NCBI RefSeq assembly: GCF_013608025.1
Contig: NZ_VDLV01000020.1
Coordinates: forward strand, 216,734-260,204
Source: Pseudomonas brassicacearum subsp. neoaurantiaca
Lineage (GTDB): Bacteria; Pseudomonadota; Gammaproteobacteria; Pseudomonadales; Pseudomonadaceae
Reading direction: 5' to 3'
DNA length: 43,471 nt
Every line of letters starts with the position of its first letter. The stretch's first letter is position 1. Below the pieces are notes generated by a model. It was not told the origin of the DNA, made no database searches, and saw only the letters and a program-made list of their open reading frames with translations. Shown one piece after another: positions 36,494 to 43,471 of the stretch. The position numbers and the translations under genes were made by a program.

Positions 36494-37921
36494 TCAAAGG
36501 CTAAAACGTTTACGCAATTGTTGGCTGTAGCCTTGCCACTGCATCAGTACCTCTTGCTGCAATGATGTAGAAAGCCCCATCCACTCTGCCATTGCCTCAT
36601 CGAAACTGTTCAACGTATTAGGCGCGCCCCACTCCGGGGATGACAGGCGCTGCTGGCAAAATAATTTCCAGCGCGCCTGCTCTTCCGGATCCAAGGTGTC
36701 CGGAAAGTTGCGCGCACGATATCGAAACAATAATTCCGGCAGTCGTTCATCGTCAAAAGGCCAATGCCCTTGTGCCAATTGAGCCGGATCCGCCATGCGA
36801 ACTTGCTCACATAAACGACGATCTCGATCCCCCAAGAACCCCACATATAACTGCTGCTCGGGATCTTCGCTGGCGGTGAAATCTTCCTGCCCATAAATAG
36901 CCTGGAGTTTGTCTTGCCAGACGTGTTGTGCGTCAGTTAGCCGCAGCGCCCGCTCCCGCACGCCCTCCATGTCCAGCTGCAGCCGTAGTTGGTCCTCGGC
37001 CCGCAGGACAGCCAGTGGCGCAACCACCGGGCACTTGTTGATATGAATGAGTTTGAGGGGCACCGGCAGTTCGCCGTCGAGCAGCTCTTCGCGGCGGGTG
37101 TATAACCGCTGACGCAGGATCTGCGCATCATGATCCAGCAGGCCCTGGGGATCCAGATGCAAGTCGCAGACGATCAAGGCGTTGCGGTTCTTCGGATGCC
37201 AGGCCAGCGGCAGCACCACCCCGATGTAGTTTCGCGCCGCCGAGAAACGCCCGGAGATGTGCACCATCGGCTGCAACAGGCGAACCTGGTCCAGCACTTT
37301 CTGTTTGCTGCGCAACTGGAACAACCAGTCATAAAGCCGGGGTTGCTTCTGGCGGATCAACCGGGCAAGGGAGATCGTCGCGCGCACATCTGACAACGCA
37401 TCATGGGCCTGGCCATGGTCGATGCCGTTGGCAGCGGTCAGTCGTTCGAGCTTGAGGGTGACGCGGCCATCCTCTTGCGGCCAGGTGATGCCCTCGGGGC
37501 GCAACGCATAGGCGGCGCGCACCAGGTCGATCAAGTCCCAGCGGCTGTTGCCGCCCTGCCACTCCCGCGCATACGGATCGAAAAAATTCCGATACAGGCT
37601 GTAGCGGGTCATTTCATCGTCGAAGCGCAAGGTGTTGTAACCCGCGCCACAGGTCCCGGGGGCTGCCAACTGCGCGTGGACGCGGGTCATGAAATCGGCT
37701 TCGCTCAAGCCTTTTTCCGCCAGTTGCGCCGGAGTGATGCCGGTAATCGCACAGGCGGCCGGATGCGGCAGGATGTCATCGCTGGGCCGGCAGTAGAGGT
37801 TCACCGGCGCGTCGATTTCGTTGAGCTCGAAATCGGTACGGATCCCCGCCACTTGCAAGGGTCGGTCGCAACGCGGATTGATGCCCGTGGTCTCGTAGTC
37901 GTACCAGAAGATGGAAGTCAC
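36494..37921 (-). CDS. sbcB: Exodeoxyribonuclease I
   Basis: ExoI degrades single-stranded DNA 3' to 5' and works in recombination and mismatch repair. The 475-residue product equals the E. coli enzyme in length. It has the DEDDh exonuclease motifs (FWYDYETTGINP near residues 5-16, and HDALSDVRATISLARLI), then SH3-like and helical domains. The start is GTG at 37921 with CAGGAA about ten bases upstream. The open frame extends to 38023 without a ribosome binding site or similarity. It is divergent from the RDD operon. Confidence 0.93.
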   Translation of the reverse strand: MTSIFWYDYETTGINPRCDRPLQVAGIRTDFELNEIDAPVNLYCRPSDDILPHPAACAITGITPAQLAEKGLSEADFMTRVHAQLAAPGTCGAGYNTLRFDDEMTRYSLYRNFFDPYAREWQGGNSRWDLIDLVRAAYALRPEGITWPQEDGRVTLKLERLTAANGIDHGQAHDALSDVRATISLARLIRQKQPRLYDWLFQLRSKQKVLDQVRLLQPMVHISGRFSAARNYIGVVLPLAWHPKNRNALIVCDLHLDPQGLLDHDAQILRQRLYTRREELLDGELPVPLKLIHINKCPVVAPLAVLRAEDQLRLQLDMEGVRERALRLTDAQHVWQDKLQAIYGQEDFTASEDPEQQLYVGFLGDRDRRLCEQVRMADPAQLAQGHWPFDDERLPELLFRYRARNFPDTLDPEEQARWKLFCQQRLSSPEWGAPNTLNSFDEAMAEWMGLSTSLQQEVLMQWQGYSQQLRKRFSL

Positions 37922-38105
37922 GGTGGGTTCCTGAGCTGAAGACTGGCGAAGTCTAGGCGTTCGAACCCGACACCCGCCACCGTTTCCGCCAGCGATCCTG
38001 TTGCAGCCCATGAAATGACACAAACAGTTGTATCGTGCGCCCGCACGAAGACTGCTAGCATCTGGGCCGAGATCGAACGTTCGAACGGCCCATCACAGGT
38101 TGCCC

Positions 38106-38831
38106 ATGCTCGAGACACCAGCACTGCAAAGGAACGCGCCGCTGCCGCCACCACTGGACACGCGCTACCAGGTCGAAACGCCCGAAGGCATCGACCTGCC
38201 ACTGCGCCCGGCGGGGCTGATGCCCCGTGCGCTGGCCTTCGCCATCGACTTGGGGATACGCGGGCTGGTGCTGGGGGTGCTGTTTTTCGTCCTGGCATTT
38301 TTTGGTGAAGTGGGCATCGGCCTGGGGTCGATCCTGCTGTTCGTTATCAGCTGGTGGTACATGGTGCTGTTCGAACTGTTCAACCAGGGCCGCTCGCCGG
38401 GCAAGCAAATGATGGGGTTGCGCGTGGTGCAGGACGACGGCAGGCCGATCGGCTGGTCCGCCTCATTGATCCGCAACCTGCTGCGTTTCGTCGACATGCT
38501 GCCCTTTGGCTACGCCTTCGGCGCGATCAGTTGCCTGCAACACCCAACCTTCAAACGCCTCGGCGACCTGGCGGCCGGCACGTTGGTGGTCTATCGCGAG
38601 CAACCGGTCAAGCGTCCCGAACTGCCAATGGCCCGACCGTTGCGCCCACCTTTTGCCCTGGCCTTGGCCGAACAACGCGCCGTGCTGGGGTTCGCCGAAC
38701 GCCAGGCTGAACTTTCCCAAGCACGGCTCACTGAACTGGCAACCATCCTGGCCGTCCCGCTGAAGGTGCACCCCACCGGCGCGGTCGCGGAACTGAATGG
38801 CATCGCCCGCGGCCTGCTGGGGCCGACATGA
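38106..38831 (+). CDS. RDD family membrane protein
   Basis: The product has 241 residues. The RDD domain occupies about 40-165, with the naming residues visible in PRALAFAIDLGIRG (Arg, Asp) and FKRLGDLAAGTLVV (Asp), two membrane helices (LVLGVLFFVLAFFG, ILLFVISWWYMVLFEL) and the loop GRSPGKQMMGLRVV. A cytosolic helical tail follows. RDD proteins include candidate ion or solute transporters, but most are uncharacterised. It is the first gene of a tightly coupled operon, and its stop overlaps the next start as ATGA (38828-38831). Confidence 0.88.
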   Translation: MLETPALQRNAPLPPPLDTRYQVETPEGIDLPLRPAGLMPRALAFAIDLGIRGLVLGVLFFVLAFFGEVGIGLGSILLFVISWWYMVLFELFNQGRSPGKQMMGLRVVQDDGRPIGWSASLIRNLLRFVDMLPFGYAFGAISCLQHPTFKRLGDLAAGTLVVYREQPVKRPELPMARPLRPPFALALAEQRAVLGFAERQAELSQARLTELATILAVPLKVHPTGAVAELNGIARGLLGPT

Positions 38832-39802
38832 AGCAAAGCCTGTTCGAAAGTCGCCACCAAGGGGAATGGGAACACCTGTCCCGTCTGCTCGACCAGTTGG
38901 AGCGCAGCCGCAGCGTTGCCCAGAGCAGCGACTTCCCCCACGTCTATCGGCGGCTTTGCCATCATCTGGCGCTGGCCCAGGCGCGGGGCTACAGCAGCTT
39001 GCTGGTGGACACCTTGCAACAACTGGCGCTACGCGGCCACCAGCAGCTCTACCGTGACCGCAGTCGGCCGACAGCGAGTTTGTCGGCGTTCATCCTTGCC
39101 GGTTTCCCACGCCTGGTTCGCGAACAATGGCGATTCGTACTCGCGGCCGGCCTGATGTTCCTGGGCAGCCTGGCCGGCATCGGATTGTTGGTCTACCTGT
39201 TTCCGGAGCTGGTCTACAGCCTGCTGGGCGTCGAGGAGATCAGCCAGATCCGCAGCATGTACGACCCGGCGGCAGGGCATCTGGGACGTTCGATCGAGCG
39301 GGCCGCCAGCGAAGACTGGGTCATGTTCGGCTATTACATCATGCACAACATCGGCATTGCCTTTCAGACCTTCGCCAGCGGCTTGCTGTTTGGCCTGGGC
39401 AGCGCGTTCTTCCTGTTCTTCAACGGCCTGACCATTGGCGCGGTGGCCGGTCACCTGACCCAGATCGGCTCGGGCGGGACGTTCTGGTCATTCGTGATCG
39501 GCCACGGCGCCTTCGAGCTCACCGCCATTGTCCTGGCCGGTGCCGCGGGCCTGCAACTGGGCTGGTCACTCATCGCGCCGGGACGCCTGACCCGCGGCGA
39601 AGCCTTGCGACTCGCCGCCGGTAAAAGCGTGCTGATGATCGGCGGCGTGATCCTTTTCCTGCTCATCGCCGCGTTCATCGAGGCCTATTGGTCCTCCAGC
39701 GCAGTGACCACCGCCACCAAGTACACCGTCGGTACGTTGTTGTGGCTGTTGATGCTGGGTTACCTGCTGTTTGCCGGGCGAGGCCAGCATGCGCCTGAGT
39801 GA
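38828..39802 (+). CDS. SpoIIM-family (DUF95) integral membrane protein
   Basis: The product has 324 residues. A cytosolic helical N terminus (FESRHQGEWEHLSRLLDQLE) precedes about five to six membrane helices. MLFGYYIMHNIGIAF-like (DWVMFGYYIMHNIGIAFQTF), GLGSAFFLFFNGLTIGAVAG and FVIGHGAFELTAIVLAGAAG are the conserved SpoIIM core, including the HGxxE-type motif. In Bacillus SpoIIM acts with SpoIID/P in engulfment. Here the organism does not sporulate, and the family is tied to MoxR operons, where its function is unknown. It overlaps the next gene by 14 bases. Confidence 0.88.
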   Translation: MKQSLFESRHQGEWEHLSRLLDQLERSRSVAQSSDFPHVYRRLCHHLALAQARGYSSLLVDTLQQLALRGHQQLYRDRSRPTASLSAFILAGFPRLVREQWRFVLAAGLMFLGSLAGIGLLVYLFPELVYSLLGVEEISQIRSMYDPAAGHLGRSIERAASEDWVMFGYYIMHNIGIAFQTFASGLLFGLGSAFFLFFNGLTIGAVAGHLTQIGSGGTFWSFVIGHGAFELTAIVLAGAAGLQLGWSLIAPGRLTRGEALRLAAGKSVLMIGGVILFLLIAAFIEAYWSSSAVTTATKYTVGTLLWLLMLGYLLFAGRGQHAPE

Positions 39803-41324
39803 CGTCACCGTAACCATTCGACCGCGCACCACATGGGAAGCCATGGACCTCGGGGTCTTGATGGCCCAGCAGCATCGACGGTTGTTGATGACCAGTTGGG
39901 CCATCGTCACGCTGCCGGTGTATGCGTTGCTGAGCCTGCTGCTGTGGGATTCACCGTCCTTGGTGGTGTTTGTGTTCTGGTGGCTGAAACCAGCCTTTGA
40001 CCGCCTGCCCCTGTACATCGTCTCCAAGGCACTGTTTGGCGAGACGCCCACATTGAAACAGGCCTTGCGCCAATGGCCGGCGCTGCTCAAGCCGCAGTTG
40101 CTGGCCAGCCTGACCTGGCGCCGATTGAGTCTGAGCCGAAGCTTCCTGATGCCCGTCGTGCAACTCGAAGGGCTCGCCGGTGAAGCACGGGAACAGCGCT
40201 TGCGTGTATTGCTGCAACGCAACGGCGGCGCGGCGCAGTGGTTGACCATCATTGGCGTGCATCTGGAAACGGCCTTGTGGTTTGGCCTGATGGCCTTGTT
40301 CTATCTGTTCGTGCCGCAACAAGTCGAACTGGAATGGGACTGGCAAACCCTGATCGCCGTCGCCGAGCATGACTGGCTGTGGCTCGAACACCTGCTCAAT
40401 TTCCTTTATCCGCTGCTGCTGATTGTCTGGGAGCCGATCTACGTCGCCTGCGGCTTCAGCCTCTATCTGAATCGACGCACAATTCTCGAGGCCTGGGACA
40501 TCGAACTGGTTTTCCGCCGCCTGCGCCAGCGCCTGAGTGCGGCTGCCCCCCTGCTGATGCTGGCGGCGGTAATGCTGCTGCCCATGGCGCCACCCGCCTG
40601 GGCGGCCGAGGAAGGCACAGCGCCGGACAGCCCTCGCCTGCTGCACCAACCCGTCACCAGCGAAGCCTCTCGCGAAGGCATTAAGGCCATCCTCGACGCC
40701 CCGCCCTTCAAGAACCCGGAAACCGTGACGCGCTATCGCTTTGGCGAAGAAGCCCCTGAGCCGGCCGAGGCCGACAAAGCCCCGGGTTGGCTCAAATCGA
40801 TGTTCAACTGGAGTGCCAAACGCTTCGAAACCGTCGCTGCGCTGATCCAGGTATTGCTCTGGGCCGCCCTGATAGGTGCGGTCGCCTGGTTGGCCTGGCG
40901 TTATCGGGAAAGACTCAATGCCCTGGTGAACCGGCGACCGGCGAAGGGCCAAGTGATGGAGTGGCCGACGCCAGCACGGATGTTCGGCCTGGATATCCGC
41001 GAAGAAAGCCTGCCGGACGACGTGGCGAGCAGCGCCGAACAATTGTGGTCCAGCGCACCCCGAGAGGCGTTGGGCCTGCTCTATCGGGCCCTGCTCAGCC
41101 GCTTGCACCACGGGTTCGGCATCCCGTTGAAACCGTCCGACACCGAAGGCCAGGTGTTGCAACGTGTAGAACAGCTCCAGCATGAACAACTGATGGCGTT
41201 CAGCAAGCACCTGACCCTGCACTGGCAAAACGTTGCCTACGGACACCGGCCGCCACCGGCTCATCTGCAACAGGAACTGTGCGATGGTTGGCGCGGGTTG
41301 TTCGGTCCGGGAGCTTCCCGATGA
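39789..41324 (+). CDS. DUF4129 membrane protein
   Basis: The product has 511 residues from the ATG at 39789. The N-terminal third has several membrane helices (WAIVTLPVYALLSLLLW, LVVFVFWWLKPAF, LWFGLMALFYLFV, LLIVWEPIYVACGF). Residues about 245-275 form a hydrophobic stretch ending MAPPAWAAEEG, resembling a signal-peptide junction, then a periplasmic loop and a further helix (VAALIQVLLWAALIGAVAWL). The C-terminal cytosolic part (EQLWSSAPREALGLLYRALL, HGFGIPLKPSDTEGQVL) is DUF4129, elsewhere fused to transglutaminase-like proteins. Function unknown. Stop and next start overlap as ATGA. Confidence 0.83.
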   Translation: MRLSDVTVTIRPRTTWEAMDLGVLMAQQHRRLLMTSWAIVTLPVYALLSLLLWDSPSLVVFVFWWLKPAFDRLPLYIVSKALFGETPTLKQALRQWPALLKPQLLASLTWRRLSLSRSFLMPVVQLEGLAGEAREQRLRVLLQRNGGAAQWLTIIGVHLETALWFGLMALFYLFVPQQVELEWDWQTLIAVAEHDWLWLEHLLNFLYPLLLIVWEPIYVACGFSLYLNRRTILEAWDIELVFRRLRQRLSAAAPLLMLAAVMLLPMAPPAWAAEEGTAPDSPRLLHQPVTSEASREGIKAILDAPPFKNPETVTRYRFGEEAPEPAEADKAPGWLKSMFNWSAKRFETVAALIQVLLWAALIGAVAWLAWRYRERLNALVNRRPAKGQVMEWPTPARMFGLDIREESLPDDVASSAEQLWSSAPREALGLLYRALLSRLHHGFGIPLKPSDTEGQVLQRVEQLQHEQLMAFSKHLTLHWQNVAYGHRPPPAHLQQELCDGWRGLFGPGASR

Positions 41325-42484
41325 GCCGGCGCGCGGGATGGCTGGTCGGCGCCTTGGTTGCCGCGCTGGGCGGTGTGTTGGCCATTTTCCTGTACATCAA
41401 AGCCGTGCCGTATCAAGAGGTCATCGAGCACGGCCCGTCCCCTGAAGCCCAGGCCAACCCTTACCTGGCCGCCGAACATTATTTGCGTCAGCAAGGCATC
41501 AACGTCGATCACGCCAACAGCCTGGACGTCCTGCCGACGCTGGAGCCGCGCCAACGTACACTGTTGCTGTTGGGTGAGCGAAGCAACATGACGCCACGAG
41601 ACGTCGATCAAGTCATGAACTGGACCCGCGCCGGCGGCCGACTGCTGTTCGTCGCCGAAGCCTTGTGGGACGACAGCACGAGCAGCAGCGGCGACCTGCT
41701 GCTGGACCGCGTGCGCCTGCGCCAACTCTTGAGCAAGGACCTCAAGGCACCGGAGCCGGAGCTGATCAAGGATCCCTATCCCGAGCTGACCAAACTCTAT
41801 CTGGAAGACGAAGAGGCGCCGGCCTACCTCGGCTTCGACACGGACTTCCACCTCGAAGACCCGCTGAACCTCGCCCAGGCGTGGGCCAACAGCGAGGCGT
41901 CGACCCACCTGATGCAAATGAATTACGGCCAGGGCACGATCACCGTGCTCACCGATGCCGAGCTGTGGAAAAACGATCACATCGACCAATACGACAATGC
42001 CTGGCTGCTCTGGTACCTGAGCGCCGACACCGACGTCACGCTGCTATTCAATACCGACCATGACAACCTGCTGACCCTGCTGCTGCGCTACTTCCCTCAA
42101 GCCATCGTGGCGTTGCTGGCCTTGATCGCCCTTTGGCTCTGGCGCTCGGCGGTGCGTCACGGCCCGTTGCAACAACCGGCGTCCAAGGCCAGGCGCCAAC
42201 TGCAGGAGCACCTGCAAGCCAGCGCCGCCTTCCACTTGCGCCACAACGGCCAGCAACACCTGCTGCAGAGCCTGCAACAGGACGTATTGCGCCGGGCGCG
42301 CCAGATTCATCCCGGTTTTGAACAATTGGTCGTCGCCGAACAATGGCAAGTGCTTGCCCGCCTGTCCCGACAGCCTACGCGAGCCATCAGCCAGGCCCTC
42401 AGCCCTCGACCGAAACAACGCCTGTCCAGCGCCGAGTTCTGCCGCCAGGTCGCCCTTTTGCAAACCCTCAGGAATGCCTTATGA
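41321..42484 (+). CDS. DUF4350 membrane protein
   Basis: The product has 387 residues. One N-terminal membrane helix (GWLVGALVAALGGVLAIFLY) leads to a periplasmic domain resembling a GATase-like Rossmann fold (YLAAEHYLRQQGINV, RTLLLLGERSNMTPRDVDQV, WTRAGGRLLFVAEALW), then a second helix (QAIVALLALIALWLWRSAVR) and a cytosolic helical tail. DUF4350 proteins accompany MoxR ATPases widely and have no assigned activity. Start and stop overlap both neighbours by four bases. Confidence 0.83.
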   Translation: MSRRAGWLVGALVAALGGVLAIFLYIKAVPYQEVIEHGPSPEAQANPYLAAEHYLRQQGINVDHANSLDVLPTLEPRQRTLLLLGERSNMTPRDVDQVMNWTRAGGRLLFVAEALWDDSTSSSGDLLLDRVRLRQLLSKDLKAPEPELIKDPYPELTKLYLEDEEAPAYLGFDTDFHLEDPLNLAQAWANSEASTHLMQMNYGQGTITVLTDAELWKNDHIDQYDNAWLLWYLSADTDVTLLFNTDHDNLLTLLLRYFPQAIVALLALIALWLWRSAVRHGPLQQPASKARRQLQEHLQASAAFHLRHNGQQHLLQSLQQDVLRRARQIHPGFEQLVVAEQWQVLARLSRQPTRAISQALSPRPKQRLSSAEFCRQVALLQTLRNAL

Positions 42485-43471
42485 CTGAACAGAACGAACC
42501 TTCAGACGGCCAGGCCCACGCCGCCCAGCAACGCCAGCGCGCCAGTCAACTGGCCCAGGCGATCCGCACCGAGCTGCACAAGGCCGTGGTCGGCCAGGTC
42601 GCGGTGATCGACGATGTGCTCACGGCGCTGATCGCCGGCGGTCATGTCCTGCTCGAAGGCGTGCCGGGGCTGGGCAAGACGTTGCTGGTGCGCGCCCTGG
42701 CCCGCTGTTTTGGCGGGGAGTTCGCGCGCATTCAGTTCACCCCCGACCTGATGCCCAGCGACGTCACCGGCCACGCGGTGTACGACTTGCAGACCGAGCA
42801 GTTCAAGCTGCGCAAGGGGCCGGTGTTCACCAACCTGCTATTGGCCGACGAGATCAACCGCGCGCCGGCCAAGACCCAGGCGGCATTGCTCGAAGCCATG
42901 CAGGAACGCCAAGTCACCCTCGAAGGCCGAGCGTTGCCGATCGCCCAGCCATTCATGGTGCTCGCCACCCAGAACCCGATCGAACAGGAAGGCACCTACC
43001 CGCTGCCGGAGGCCGAGCTCGACCGTTTCATGCTCAAGGTGCGCATGGACTACCCCGACGCCGAGCAGGAACTGGACATGGTGCGCCAGGTCAGCCGCTC
43101 GACCCGCGCCGACATGCTCGATGTGCAACCGCTGCGCACGGTGTTGCAAGCCAAGGACGTGCAAGCGCTGCAACGCATCGCCAGCGACCTGCCGATGGAC
43201 GACCAGGTGCTCGATTACGCCGTGCGCCTGGCCCGCGCCACCCGCACCTGGCCAGGCCTGACAATCGGCGCCGGACCCCGCGCCTCGATCGCCCTGGTCC
43301 GCTGCGCCCGCGCCCGGGCCTTGCTGCGCGGCGGCGAATTCGTGGTACCGGACGACATCAAGGGCTGCGCCCTGGCCGTGCTGCGCCATCGCGTGCGGCT
43401 GGCGCCAGAGCTGGACATCGAGGGGCTTTCGGTGGATCAGGTGCTGGGGCAGTTGCTCGATCAAGTCTCGG
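42481..43471 (+). CDS. MoxR family AAA+ ATPase, cut by the window edge
   Basis: The window holds the first 330 codons, and the stop lies beyond the right edge. MoxR proteins are AAA+ chaperones that activate or assemble partner proteins, often with VWA-domain proteins. Walker A is LLEGVPGLGKTLLVRALAR, Walker B LLLADEINRAPAKTQ, the MoxR-type sensor segment VLATQNPIEQEGTYPLPEAE, and the C-terminal lid begins near residue 230. The ATG at 42481 overlaps the DUF4350 stop as ATGA. The genes beyond the edge are expected to include a DUF58 protein, but this cannot be seen. Confidence 0.93.
   Translation, partial: MTEQNEPSDGQAHAAQQRQRASQLAQAIRTELHKAVVGQVAVIDDVLTALIAGGHVLLEGVPGLGKTLLVRALARCFGGEFARIQFTPDLMPSDVTGHAVYDLQTEQFKLRKGPVFTNLLLADEINRAPAKTQAALLEAMQERQVTLEGRALPIAQPFMVLATQNPIEQEGTYPLPEAELDRFMLKVRMDYPDAEQELDMVRQVSRSTRADMLDVQPLRTVLQAKDVQALQRIASDLPMDDQVLDYAVRLARATRTWPGLTIGAGPRASIALVRCARARALLRGGEFVVPDDIKGCALAVLRHRVRLAPELDIEGLSVDQVLGQLLDQVS

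Overview
The window is a stretch of chromosomal core genome from a fluorescent pseudomonad, most likely the Pseudomonas fluorescens group. The evidence is near-textbook Pseudomonas proteins (OprL/Pal, MvaT, OprD, AspRS, RuvABC), GC-rich third codon positions, and several copies of the short palindromic REP elements typical of this group. I see no prophage, insertion sequence, CRISPR array, rRNA or tRNA gene. I recognise almost every gene family. The less familiar material is in small operons, leader structures and repeats.

Region 1 (64-10347, minus strand): yebC, ruvC, ruvA, ruvB, ybgC, tolQ, tolR, tolA, tolB, pal, cpoB, queE and queC. This is Holliday-junction processing, followed by the Tol-Pal envelope constriction machine with overlapping or tightly packed genes, followed by two genes for 7-deazaguanine (queuosine) synthesis. 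Region 2 (10468-17538): aspS, an FmdB-type zinc ribbon, a ribbon-helix-helix protein, a Dps-like ferritin, a membrane-anchored cold-shock-domain protein, slyX, a HIT protein and oprD. From memory this order matches the P. aeruginosa oprD-queC neighbourhood.

Region 3 (17633-29533): mscS, yajQ, a panE-like reductase, a membrane PAS histidine kinase, a PduO-type cobalamin adenosyltransferase, a Nudix/ThiE-like fusion, a GST, argJ, secA and dciA. From memory this matches another conserved block that lies elsewhere in P. aeruginosa, so the oprD/mscS boundary looks like a rearrangement joint. A tandem pair of 134-bp REP doublets follows dciA.

Region 4 (29858-38023): a HerA-like ATPase; a divergent three-gene operon (GT4 glycosyltransferase, DUF2334 deacetylase, flippase-like membrane protein) that looks like a glycolipid or glycan system of unknown product; a 59-residue small protein; purU; the H-NS-like regulator mvaT; and exonuclease I (sbcB). 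Region 5 (38106-43471, plus strand): a tightly coupled RDD - SpoIIM - DUF4129 - DUF4350 - MoxR operon that runs off the right edge. It is a widespread but functionally obscure membrane-plus-AAA+ system.

The best candidates for undescribed biology are the GT4/deacetylase/flippase operon, the MoxR/SpoIIM membrane operon, the membrane-tethered cold-shock protein, the terminator-like hairpin in the yajQ leader, and the REP tandem whose two units differ by pairing-preserving changes.
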